Shown: positions 35,601 to 41,917 of the stretch, in pieces
How positions within the stretch are numbered: position 1 is the first letter of the stretch
Layout: every line of letters starts with the position of its first letter
From: CAKRHR01 sp964423195
GTDB taxonomy: Bacteria; Bacillota; Clostridia; Lachnospirales; Lachnospiraceae
Direction: 5' to 3'
Length of the DNA stretch: 42,051 bases
Assembly (NCBI GenBank): GCA_964423195.1
Contig: CAYRDY010000007.1
Location: 1-42,051, forward strand
Translations under genes and position numbers: made by a program
The notes under the pieces: generated by a model
Seen by the model: only the letters and a program-made list of their open reading frames with translations
Database searches by the model: none
What the model was told of the DNA's origin: nothing

Positions 35601-36179
35601 TCCGGCGATGACGTCAATGTCTTTGTCTTTGACACCGAGGTCTACTCCAATACCGGCGGTCAGGCGTCCAAGTCCACACCGGTCGGCGCGGTCGCCAAGT
35701 TCGCGGCATCCGGCAAGAAGACCAAGAAAAAGGATCTCGGCATGATGGCGATGTCCTACGGCTATGTCTATGTGGCTCAGGTCGCTATGGGCGCCAATCA
35801 GGCACAGCTTGTCAAAGCGCTCAAGGAGGCCGAGGCCTATCCGGGACCTTCGCTGGTCATCGGCTACGCGCCTTGCATCAACCACGGCATCAAGGGCGGC
35901 ATGAGCGGTGCCCAGACAAGGATCAAAGAGGCGGTAGAGTGCGGTTACTGGCATATGTACAGATACAATCCGGCGCTCAAGGCGGAGGGCAAGAATCCGT
36001 TCATCCTCGATTCCACCAAGGAGCCGAAGGGCAACTTCAGAGATTTCATCATGAACGAAGTGCGCTATTCCTCACTCACCAGGACTTTCCCTGACACCGC
36101 GGAGGAACTGTTCGCAAAGACAGAGGAGACGGCGAGAGAGCGGCTGGCAGGCTACATCAAGCTGGCCGAACAGGGTTAA
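32646..36179 (+). CDS. nifJ: Pyruvate:ferredoxin (flavodoxin) oxidoreductase
   Basis: PFOR oxidises pyruvate to acetyl-CoA and CO2 and reduces ferredoxin, the central step of clostridial fermentation. This is the one-chain, homodimeric type, with 1177 residues. The N-terminal pyrimidine-binding domain shows [29 protein letters not shown]. The ferredoxin-like domain carries two 4Fe-4S motifs, Cys691/694/697/701 ([11 protein letters not shown]) and Cys747/750/753/757 ([11 protein letters not shown]). The TPP-binding domain has Cys813/816 (GACAGCGE) and [20 protein letters not shown] followed by [21 protein letters not shown] (32628-32634) lies 11 nt before ATG 32646. It is a single-gene unit. 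Its acetyl-CoA would supply the thlA-ctfAB route encoded earlier in the window. Confidence 0.97.
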   Translation: [1177 protein letters not shown]

Positions 36180-36233
36180 ATGATGTTTAGATAATTTCAT
36201 ATTCTTTCGATAGGGATAATTATTGACAGAAAT

Positions 36234-36274
36234 ATCCCCCGCTTTGAGACCATTCATCCATCAAAGCGGGGGAT
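36234..36274. terminator. Hairpin between convergent nifJ and CAP genes
   Basis: A perfect 14-bp stem (36234-36247 with 36261-36274) containing CCCCCGCTTTGA and its complement, with a 13-nt loop. It lies 54 nt after the nifJ stop and 5 nt from the end of the opposing gene. It probably ends both transcripts, although neither side has a full T-run. Confidence 0.7.
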
Positions 36275-36279
36275 TGTCA

Positions 36280-37872
36280 TCAGATGCCGTAACTGGCGCA
36301 GATCTTTTTAAATTCAACAGAGTTTGTAAACCCGTAAAAAACAGATTCACGGCCCTGCCCGCGTTTTAGCGCGCTGATCCAGCTGCTAAAACCTGCAGGA
36401 TCCGGATTTCTGTCCATGAGGGCCTGATAGAGCACTGTGACATAAGCCTCATCAGACAGATTTTTGTTCTGGAATTCCTTAGAGAAAATCAATCCGTGGG
36501 CGATTTTTTCAGGTGTGCTTTCTCCTCTGATAATCTGGCCGCACCAGTCATTCATGCCCTGATCATCGCCTTTTCGGCCTAAGCAGAGGCGATAGAGCCT
36601 TGACACAAATTGCGTCACCCCGGCATTTTGATCCATCGGCTGCAGAATTGCATTACCCCTCTCGATGCCATATGACGCACACAGCCTGGAGAATTCATCC
36701 GATTCCGCGAGGCCTCTGAATACATTCATGCGCGTCGCGCCCTTGCTCAGTTTATTCGTCCAGTCCGCATAGCCCGCGGGGTCCGGATCACGGTCAAAAA
36801 ATGTCTGATAGAGCACTTTGACAAACTGATCATCATTTAATCGGCGGTTATTAAATTCTTTGCTGTTGATGAAGCCCTGAGCCACAGTGGCCCCTGAAGC
36901 GGTGCCGTTCATCAATCGATTTGTCCAGTCGGCTATGCCTGCCGCGTCACCCGTCCGATTCAGTGCTTTTTGATACAGCCTTGTGACAAATTGACGCACC
37001 TTCTCTTTATTTTGCGCGCTATTGATCACTGTGACCGTGCGCGAAATCTTTGCGCCGCAAAAGCTAATCGTGATATTCTGAGTGCCCGCGCTGTTCGGCT
37101 GATAACCGGAAATCATGTCGTCTGTCACCGGCACAAATCCCCACATGCCGTTGTCAAACTGAACTTCGAGCATGATACCTGTATCCTCAAGCGAGGTGCC
37201 CAGGCGATACTGATTTTTTAGATTATAAATACTCAATTTTGCCTTGCTGTAGTCGTAGCTGCCGGTAAACAATTGCGCCCAGTACGAGGTACCGCCGTTG
37301 TAATAGCCGATACCGAGCATCTGGAAATCCGGGTCAGTCATATTTGTGAAGTGTACCTGACTATTGTACCAGCCGAGCATGACATCGTGAACATCCGTGT
37401 AGCTATAAGCTATATTTTCTCCACAAGTAGAATACGGAATATTCATCTCGCGAATGATTGAAAAATACCTTGATCCATTAGGGCGCACATGATCATATAC
37501 CTGTGTACATTCCCGCGCGCGCGTCGCAGCCGCTCTGCTTAAATCCGCGCCGATAATCAGAGGGGAGGCACCGTGCCTCTTTCGGATCTGATTGATTTCG
37601 AGGATCATTTCAATCTGTCTCTCAATCGTATCCTCATCCGCCGTGATCGATTTTGAAGCGTAATAATTTACGTAAGCACTCTCCGCCTGATCAGAGATCG
37701 AAGGTTCGAAATCAAACTGATCTATGGGCATCGCAGAACTTATTGTCGCGCTCTCGTAGGTCTCGCTGACGGCTACCCCTTCACCGTCCGTCTCAGCCGC
37801 GAAAGCATACAGTGGCATTCCTGTACATAAAAGGGCCAATGCCAATAAAATCCCACATAATTTTCTCCTCAT
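36280..37872 (-). CDS. Secreted CAP/SCP-domain protein with DUF4214 repeats
   Basis: A 530-residue exported protein. The signal peptide is MRRKLCGILLALALLCTGMP followed by LYAFAA. A CAP (SCP/PR1-like) domain at about residues 85-225 has INQIRKRHGASPL, the histidine in YDHVRPNGS, and CGENIAYS. Two copies of a paired helical DUF4214-type module fill the rest (about residues 300-530). Each copy repeats FVTRLYQKALNRTGDAAGIADW-like and DRDPDPAGYADW-like units, and each ends in CASYGI. DUF4214 occurs in surface proteins of gut and plant-linked bacteria with unknown role. ATG 37872 is the start, with AAGGAGG (37884-37878) 5 nt before it on the minus strand. A much longer frame exists upstream but lacks a signal peptide. 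Confidence 0.85.
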   Translation of the reverse strand: MRRKLCGILLALALLCTGMPLYAFAAETDGEGVAVSETYESATISSAMPIDQFDFEPSISDQAESAYVNYYASKSITADEDTIERQIEMILEINQIRKRHGASPLIIGADLSRAAATRARECTQVYDHVRPNGSRYFSIIREMNIPYSTCGENIAYSYTDVHDVMLGWYNSQVHFTNMTDPDFQMLGIGYYNGGTSYWAQLFTGSYDYSKAKLSIYNLKNQYRLGTSLEDTGIMLEVQFDNGMWGFVPVTDDMISGYQPNSAGTQNITISFCGAKISRTVTVINSAQNKEKVRQFVTRLYQKALNRTGDAAGIADWTNRLMNGTASGATVAQGFINSKEFNNRRLNDDQFVKVLYQTFFDRDPDPAGYADWTNKLSKGATRMNVFRGLAESDEFSRLCASYGIERGNAILQPMDQNAGVTQFVSRLYRLCLGRKGDDQGMNDWCGQIIRGESTPEKIAHGLIFSKEFQNKNLSDEAYVTVLYQALMDRNPDPAGFSSWISALKRGQGRESVFYGFTNSVEFKKICASYGI

Positions 37873-37946
37873 TTTTTCCTCCTTGTCTGAAACTCCCATT
37901 TGCTGCTTTGGACGCCGCCGTGCGGCGGGATCCGATTCGAAAATGA

Positions 37947-37967
37947 TCAAAACAAAAATCGTTTTGA
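37947..37967 (-). promoter_or_regulatory. Inverted repeat downstream of the CAP-gene promoter
   Basis: TCAAAAC (37947-37953) and GTTTTGA (37961-37967) form a 7-bp palindrome with a 7-nt spacer. It begins about 9 bp downstream of the -10 box and could be an operator or an mRNA stem. Confidence 0.4.
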
Positions 37968-37975
37968 CATCTAAA

Positions 37976-38004
37976 AGTATAGCATAAGATCGCCGAACAG
38001 TCAA
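37976..38004 (-). promoter_or_regulatory. Promoter of the CAP/DUF4214 gene
   Basis: On the minus strand, TTGACT (38004-37999), a 17-bp spacer and TATACT (37981-37976), preceded by an extended -10 TG. It gives a leader of roughly 100 nt. Confidence 0.75.
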
Positions 38005-38096
38005 TTTTTAGATACTTAAATCCGTGCGGATTCGCGTAAGTTTGGCCGAGCTGTCGCAAAGACGTGACTTTTTTGAAGATAAAAATTTTTAATGTA

Positions 38097-38125
38097 TTGC
38101 ATAATGGATTAATCTGTGCTAGAAT
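38097..38125 (+). promoter_or_regulatory. Promoter of secG
   Basis: TTGCAT (38097-38102), a 17-bp spacer and TAGAAT (38120-38125), with an extended -10 TG at 38117-38118. It is divergent from the CAP-gene promoter, about 95 bp away. Confidence 0.65.
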
Positions 38126-38156
38126 GGTAAAGGTTCGTTTTTAGGAGGTGTAAACC

Positions 38157-38402
38157 GTGGCAGTATTCAGAATCGTGGTGACAGTGTTATTTGCTCTGAT
38201 CGCTCTCGCACTCGCAGTCCTTGTCCTGATGCAGGAGGGCAAATCGGCCGGCCTGACGGGGACCATCAGCGGTATGGCTGATACCTACTGGGGCAAGAAT
38301 AAGGGACGCTCTATGGAGGGCAAGCTTGAGAAGGCGACGAAAATTTTAGCTGTTTTATTCTTTGTTCTGGCGCTCGCGCTGAACATGAGTTGGGGCAGAT
38401 AG
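38157..38402 (+). CDS. secG: Preprotein translocase subunit SecG
   Basis: An 81-residue subunit of the SecYEG protein channel. Two membrane helices are visible (about residues 3-22 and 59-77), separated by the conserved loop LMQEGKSAGLTGTISGMADTYWGKNKGRSMEGKLEK, which is diagnostic for SecG. The start is GTG 38157, with AGGAGGT (38143-38149) 7 nt before it. It has its own promoter and terminator and heads the conserved secG-rnr-smpB-ssrA neighbourhood. Confidence 0.93.
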   Translation: MAVFRIVVTVLFALIALALAVLVLMQEGKSAGLTGTISGMADTYWGKNKGRSMEGKLEKATKILAVLFFVLALALNMSWGR

Positions 38403-38412
38403 ATGTGATCAG

Positions 38413-38453
38413 ATAACACTCTTTGAATGAATGTAAAAGGGTGTTATTTTTTT
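38413..38453 (+). terminator. Intrinsic terminator between secG and rnr
   Basis: ATAACACTCTTT (38413-38424) pairs with AAAGGGTGTTAT (38436-38447), with one G-T pair, and a run of six Ts follows. It begins 10 nt after secG and ends 16 nt before rnr. rnr must therefore rely on read-through or on a weak promoter that I cannot see. Confidence 0.88.
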
Positions 38454-38469
38454 GTGAGGGGAAATGTCC

Positions 38470-39462
38470 ATGAATGATCGTTTAGACCGGACAGGCAAAA
38501 ATATGGTTTCCTCGCCGGATCTCTTGACAGGCGTCTTCTCAGGCACATCCGGGGGCTTCGGCTTTGTCACCGTGGATGGCAGAGATGAGGATATTTTTAT
38601 CGCGCAAGAGCACACGAGGGATGCGCTGCACGGCGATACGGTGACCGTCAGACTGCTGCGTGAGGCCAGCGGCTCAAGACGCGCGGAGGGTGTGATCACC
38701 GCTGTGACACGGCATGCCAACACAGAGGTAATCGGCACTTTTAAGAAAAATAAAAACTATGGATTTGTCATACCGGACAATCAAAAGCTGCACAGAGATA
38801 TATTTATATCAAAGGAACACATCAAGGGCGCGGTGAATGGCCACAAAGTCGTGGCCAGGCTGACCGACTTCGGCGGCGGAGAGAAGAATCCAGAGGGCGT
38901 GATCACAGAGATTCTCGGCCACGCAGATGACCCCGGCACGGATGTCATCTCCATCGTCAAGGCTTTCGGGCTGCCGACGGAATTTCCGCCGGAGGTGACG
39001 CGGCAGGCAAAAAAGATACCGGACAGCCTAAGGCCCGCGGATGATGAGGGGCGCCGAGATTTCAGACAATTGATGACGGTGACGATCGACGGAGAGGACG
39101 CGAAGGATCTGGACGACGCGGTCACGCTGGAAATTCAGGACGGCCATTATCTGCTGGGCGTGCATATCGCCGATGTCAGCCATTATGTGCCGGAGGGCAG
39201 CCCGCTGGACAAGGAGGCGCTCAGGCGCGGAACCAGTGTCTATCTGACGGACCGTGTGATCCCGATGCTGCCGCGCAAGCTCTCCAACGGCATCTGTTCT
39301 CTCAATCAGGGCGAGGACAGGCTGACGCTGAGCTGCCTGATGGAGATTGATGAGAAGGGAAATGTCTTGGGCCATGAGATCGTCGAGGGCGTGATCCGTG
39401 TGGATCAGCGCATGACCTATACGGCGGTGAATGCGATCATAGAGGATAGGATCCGGAGATGA
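38470..39462 (+). CDS. rnr: Ribonuclease R, N-terminal part (frameshifted)
   Basis: The first part of RNase R, a processive 3'-5' exoribonuclease that degrades structured RNA and works with tmRNA in decay of stalled messages. It holds two cold-shock/OB domains (about residues 17-65 with GGFGFVTVDGRDEDIFI, and 86-135 with KNYGFVIPDNQKLHRDIFI) and the start of the RNB catalytic domain. DGEDAKDLDDAVTLE carries the metal-binding aspartates, followed by GVHIADVSHYVPEGSPLD and SNGICSLNQGEDRLTLSCLMEID. The frame breaks at about 39450, after VNAIIEDR. ATG 38470 is chosen over ATG 38464, because GAGGGG (38456-38461) is 8 nt from it but only 2 nt from the other. Confidence 0.9.
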   Translation: MNDRLDRTGKNMVSSPDLLTGVFSGTSGGFGFVTVDGRDEDIFIAQEHTRDALHGDTVTVRLLREASGSRRAEGVITAVTRHANTEVIGTFKKNKNYGFVIPDNQKLHRDIFISKEHIKGAVNGHKVVARLTDFGGGEKNPEGVITEILGHADDPGTDVISIVKAFGLPTEFPPEVTRQAKKIPDSLRPADDEGRRDFRQLMTVTIDGEDAKDLDDAVTLEIQDGHYLLGVHIADVSHYVPEGSPLDKEALRRGTSVYLTDRVIPMLPRKLSNGICSLNQGEDRLTLSCLMEIDEKGNVLGHEIVEGVIRVDQRMTYTAVNAIIEDRIRR

Positions 39463-40448
39463 TTGCCGAGTACAGAGCGTTTGTCCCGCTCTTGACGCGG
39501 ATGAAAGAACTGTCCCTTCTGCTGCGGGATAAGCGGCGCAGACGAGGCGGCATCGATTTTGATTTTCCGGAGTCTGAGATTATTCTGGACGCGAAGGGCT
39601 TTCCGGTAGACATCCGCCCCTATGCGCGCAACACGGCCACGAATCTGATTGAAGATTTCATGCTGGCCGCCAATGAGACGATCGCGGAGGATTTCTACTG
39701 GCAGGAGGTGCCATTTCTGTACAGGACACACGAAACGCCGGACATGGAACGCATTCAGCGGCTGGCAGCGATGATCTCCAGGTTCGGCTACTCGATGAAA
39801 CTTGGCAGGGAGGAAGTTCACCCGAAGGAATTTCAAAAACTCCTTGGAAAGATCGCGGACACGCCACAGGAGGCCATGATCAGCCGCCTGGTGCTGCGAT
39901 CCATGAAACGGGCTGGATATACGACGGAAAATTTCGGCCATTTTGGCCTTGCCGTCAAATACTACTGTCATTTTACCTCGCCGATCAGGCGCTATCCCGA
40001 TCTGCAGATCCACCGTATCATCAAGGAGAATTTGAGAGGACGGCTGGATGAACGGCGCCGGTCACACTATGAGCGCCTGCTGCCGGATGTCGCCCGCAGC
40101 TGCAGTGTGAGTGAGCGACGCGCGGATGACGCGGAGCGGGAAGTGGAAAAGCTCAAGAAGGTCGAATATATGTCGCGGCATATCGGTGAGGTTTATGAGG
40201 GCGTGATCTCCGGCCTCACAGCCTGGGGCATCTATGTGGAGCTGCCCAATACCTGCGAGGGGATGATCCGCGTCGCCGACATGACGGATGATTATTATGA
40301 CTACGACGAGGAGAAGATGGCAATGATCGGCGAGACGACACATCAGACCTATGGCCTCGGCGATAAGGTGAAGATCACGGTGGTCAGCGCGGATAAACTG
40401 CAGAAAACGATAGATTTTGCACTCGCGGAGGATTCGATTGAAAAATAG
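39459..40448 (+). CDS. rnr: Ribonuclease R, C-terminal part (frameshifted)
   Basis: The rest of RNase R in a different frame. MIAEYRAFVPLLTRMKELSLLLR joins directly to the N-terminal part when one base is added near 39450. It holds the remainder of the RNB domain (GGIDFDFPESEI, FMLAANETIAEDF, and FGLAVKYYCHFTSPIRRYPDLQIHRII) and a C-terminal S1 domain (GEVYEGVISGLTAWGIYVELPNTCEGMIRVADM). The ATG at 39459 is an internal methionine codon with no ribosome site, so this part is unlikely to be made separately. With the base restored the whole protein is about 659 residues. Both halves are otherwise well conserved. Confidence 0.88.
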   Translation: MIAEYRAFVPLLTRMKELSLLLRDKRRRRGGIDFDFPESEIILDAKGFPVDIRPYARNTATNLIEDFMLAANETIAEDFYWQEVPFLYRTHETPDMERIQRLAAMISRFGYSMKLGREEVHPKEFQKLLGKIADTPQEAMISRLVLRSMKRAGYTTENFGHFGLAVKYYCHFTSPIRRYPDLQIHRIIKENLRGRLDERRRSHYERLLPDVARSCSVSERRADDAEREVEKLKKVEYMSRHIGEVYEGVISGLTAWGIYVELPNTCEGMIRVADMTDDYYDYDEEKMAMIGETTHQTYGLGDKVKITVVSADKLQKTIDFALAEDSIEK

Positions 40449-40467
40449 ATGAGGGGAGGTCCGGATG

Positions 40468-40935
40468 ATGGCCAAGGAGAGCGTGAAGCTCATTGCCAAT
40501 AATAAGAAAGCGTATCACGATTATTTTATCGAGGACACCTACGAGGCGGGCATCGTGCTCGTCGGCACGGAGGTGAAATCCCTGCGCATGGGACACTGCA
40601 GCGTCAAGGAGGCTTTTATCCGCGCGGACGGCGATGAGTTGTACGTTTATCAGATGCACATCAGCCCTTATGAAAAGGGAAATATTTACAACAAAGACCC
40701 GCTGCGCCCGCGAAAGCTGATGCTCCATCGGCAGGAGATCAATAAGCTGTTGGGCAAGGCCGCGGAGAAGGGCTATACGCTGGTGCCGCTCAGGGTTTAT
40801 TTTAAGGGGAGCCTTGTGAAACTGGAGATCGGCGTGGCCAGGGGCAAAAAGCTCTACGACAAGCGCCAGGATATCGCCAAAAAAGACCAGCGACGCGAGG
40901 CGGAGCGGGAGTTCAAAGTGAAAAATTTGTATTGA
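40468..40935 (+). CDS. smpB: SsrA-binding protein SmpB
   Basis: SmpB binds the tRNA-like end of tmRNA and brings it to stalled ribosomes. It has 155 residues. Conserved blocks are LIANNKKAYHDYFIEDTYEAGIVLVGTEVKSLR at the N-terminus, SPYEKGNIYNKDPLRPRKLMLHRQEI in the middle, and LYDKRQDIAKKDQRREAERE in the C-terminal tail that enters the mRNA channel. ATG 40465 and ATG 40468 are adjacent. GGGGAGGT favours 40468, which also gives the usual MAKES start. It lies 19 nt after rnr and directly before ssrA, the RNA it serves. Confidence 0.96.
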   Translation: MAKESVKLIANNKKAYHDYFIEDTYEAGIVLVGTEVKSLRMGHCSVKEAFIRADGDELYVYQMHISPYEKGNIYNKDPLRPRKLMLHRQEINKLLGKAAEKGYTLVPLRVYFKGSLVKLEIGVARGKKLYDKRQDIAKKDQRREAEREFKVKNLY

Positions 40936-40939
40936 CCTG

Positions 40940-40968
40940 TTGACGCCGGCACAAATATCGATTATAAT
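40940..40968 (+). promoter_or_regulatory. Promoter of ssrA
   Basis: TTGACG (40940-40945), a 17-bp spacer and a perfect TATAAT (40963-40968). Transcription should start near 40975, leaving about 68 nt to be trimmed from the 5' end of tmRNA. Confidence 0.8.
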
Positions 40969-41042
40969 AATCATGCGAATGAGAAAACGTCTGCAAACCG
41001 GTATGCTTTTGAAGCAGGATTTCCTAATAAATCATTTATTTC

Positions 41043-41392
41043 GGGGTTGTACTGGTTTCGACGGGGGTTTTGAAGTTCGGGAAGCCATCCGCAGACTCCG
41101 GGACTGCGCACCAACCTGGAACCTAAATATAAAAGCAGACGATAATTACGCGTTAGCTGCTGCCTGAGTGCAGCTTGTCAGCCTGTAGTTGCTCACAGCT
41201 ATAGTCACTGGCATCGACTCTTGTGAGGAAACTCCGCTGCCAAAGCTTTGAGGCGCGGAAGATTGATGAAGCTACTAAAACTATGAGCCTGTCTCTGGGC
41301 GCATAGCGGAGGGAATGTTTATACAGAGACTGTGATGGGAGATGCCTGGATGAATAGGTTTTCGGACAGGGGTTCGATTCCCCTCAGCTCCA
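41043..41392 (+). ncRNA. ssrA: Transfer-messenger RNA (tmRNA)
   Basis: tmRNA rescues stalled ribosomes and tags the incomplete protein for proteolysis. The tRNA-like ends pair: GGGGTTG (41043-41049) with CAGCTCC (41385-41391), followed by the discriminator A at 41392. CCA is not encoded. The T-arm reads GGGGTTCGATTCCCC. The 5' end continues with the conserved TACTGGTTTCGACGGG. The tag reading frame starts at GCA 41135 and runs to TGA 41165-41167, encoding ADDNYALAAA, to which the charged alanine is added. About 350 nt is a normal length. Strength of assignment: both ends, the tag and SmpB next door agree. Confidence 0.96.
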
Positions 41393-41437
41393 TTTAAAGC
41401 CTTGATTTTCCTATGTTTTTTGGCATTGGCTTGATTA

Positions 41438-41473
41438 ATGTAATCAAACATGTAATCAAACATGTAATCAAAA
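41438..41473. repeat. Tandem 12-bp repeats after ssrA
   Basis: Three copies in tandem, ATGTAATCAAAC (41438-41449), ATGTAATCAAAC (41450-41461) and ATGTAATCAAAA (41462-41473). They lie 46 bp after the tmRNA 3' end, a common integration site for mobile elements. They could be recombinase arm-type sites or simple slippage. Confidence 0.85.
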
Positions 41474-41492
41474 TCAAACATTCGAATTAAAA

Positions 41493-41538
41493 AGGAGGAC
41501 TATTTTTGTTGGATATAAACAGTAAAGACATCACCTAA
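41493..41538 (+). other. Mini-ORF with a strong ribosome site (leader peptide or remnant)
   Basis: AAGGAGG (41492-41498) precedes TTG codons at 41506 and 41509. From TTG 41509 the frame reads MDINSKDIT and ends at TAA 41536-41538. Its 3' end lies within the left arm of the terminator that follows. Such an arrangement can be a leader peptide or the stub of a deleted gene. Confidence 0.4.
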
Positions 41539-41563
41539 AATGTACAGTGATGTCTTTATTTTT
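41523..41563 (+). terminator. Strong intrinsic terminator
   Basis: TAAAGACATCAC (41523-41534) pairs perfectly with GTGATGTCTTTA (41547-41558) around a 12-nt loop, followed by TTTTT (41559-41563). It may stop ssrA read-through or control the gene that follows 40 nt later. Confidence 0.9.
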
Positions 41564-41602
41564 GCGCTAATTTAGCATTCTCTTTTATTTTTTTCATAAT
41601 TC

Positions 41603-41917
41603 ATGATCAAATCTGGAGACATATATTGTCCAAAATGCGGCGGTAAACTTAAATATTATGATAAAGTTCCAAGAATTGTCCGTTCAAAAGGTAGAGTTTC
41701 CAGATGCATCTATATTCGTCGGGTTCGATGTCAGGACTGCAAAGCTGTCCACAGAGAAATTCCTTCTTATATTTTCCCATACAAACAATACGAAAAAGAG
41801 ATCATTAAAGGCGTCGTGGAAGGACTCATAACACCGGAGACACTCGGCTATGAGGACTATCCATGCGAGGTGACCATGAAAAGATGGAAAGCGCGAAAAA
41901 TACATTTTCTTTTATGA
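41603..41917 (+). CDS. DUF6431-like zinc-ribbon protein
   Basis: A 104-residue protein with a zinc ribbon whose pairs are CPKCGGK near residue 9 and CQDC near residue 47. A basic central part follows (RIVRSKGRVSRCIYIRRVRCQDC), then IPSYIFPYKQYEKEIIKGVVEGLITPETLGYEDYPCEVTMKRW, which looks helix-turn-helix-like. The pattern matches DUF6431 as I recall it, a family often found near recombinases and transposases. Its base composition is clearly AT-richer than the rest of the window, suggesting recent arrival. ATG 41603 has no visible ribosome site, so expression may be poor or the true start may differ. No transposase or integrase is visible in the remaining 134 bp. Confidence 0.7.
   Translation: MIKSGDIYCPKCGGKLKYYDKVPRIVRSKGRVSRCIYIRRVRCQDCKAVHREIPSYIFPYKQYEKEIIKGVVEGLITPETLGYEDYPCEVTMKRWKARKIHFLL

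Noticed and set aside
41281..41481. Minus-strand open frame containing GAEGNRTPVRKP
   Set aside because: It is the antisense translation of the tmRNA 3' end, a well-known false protein.
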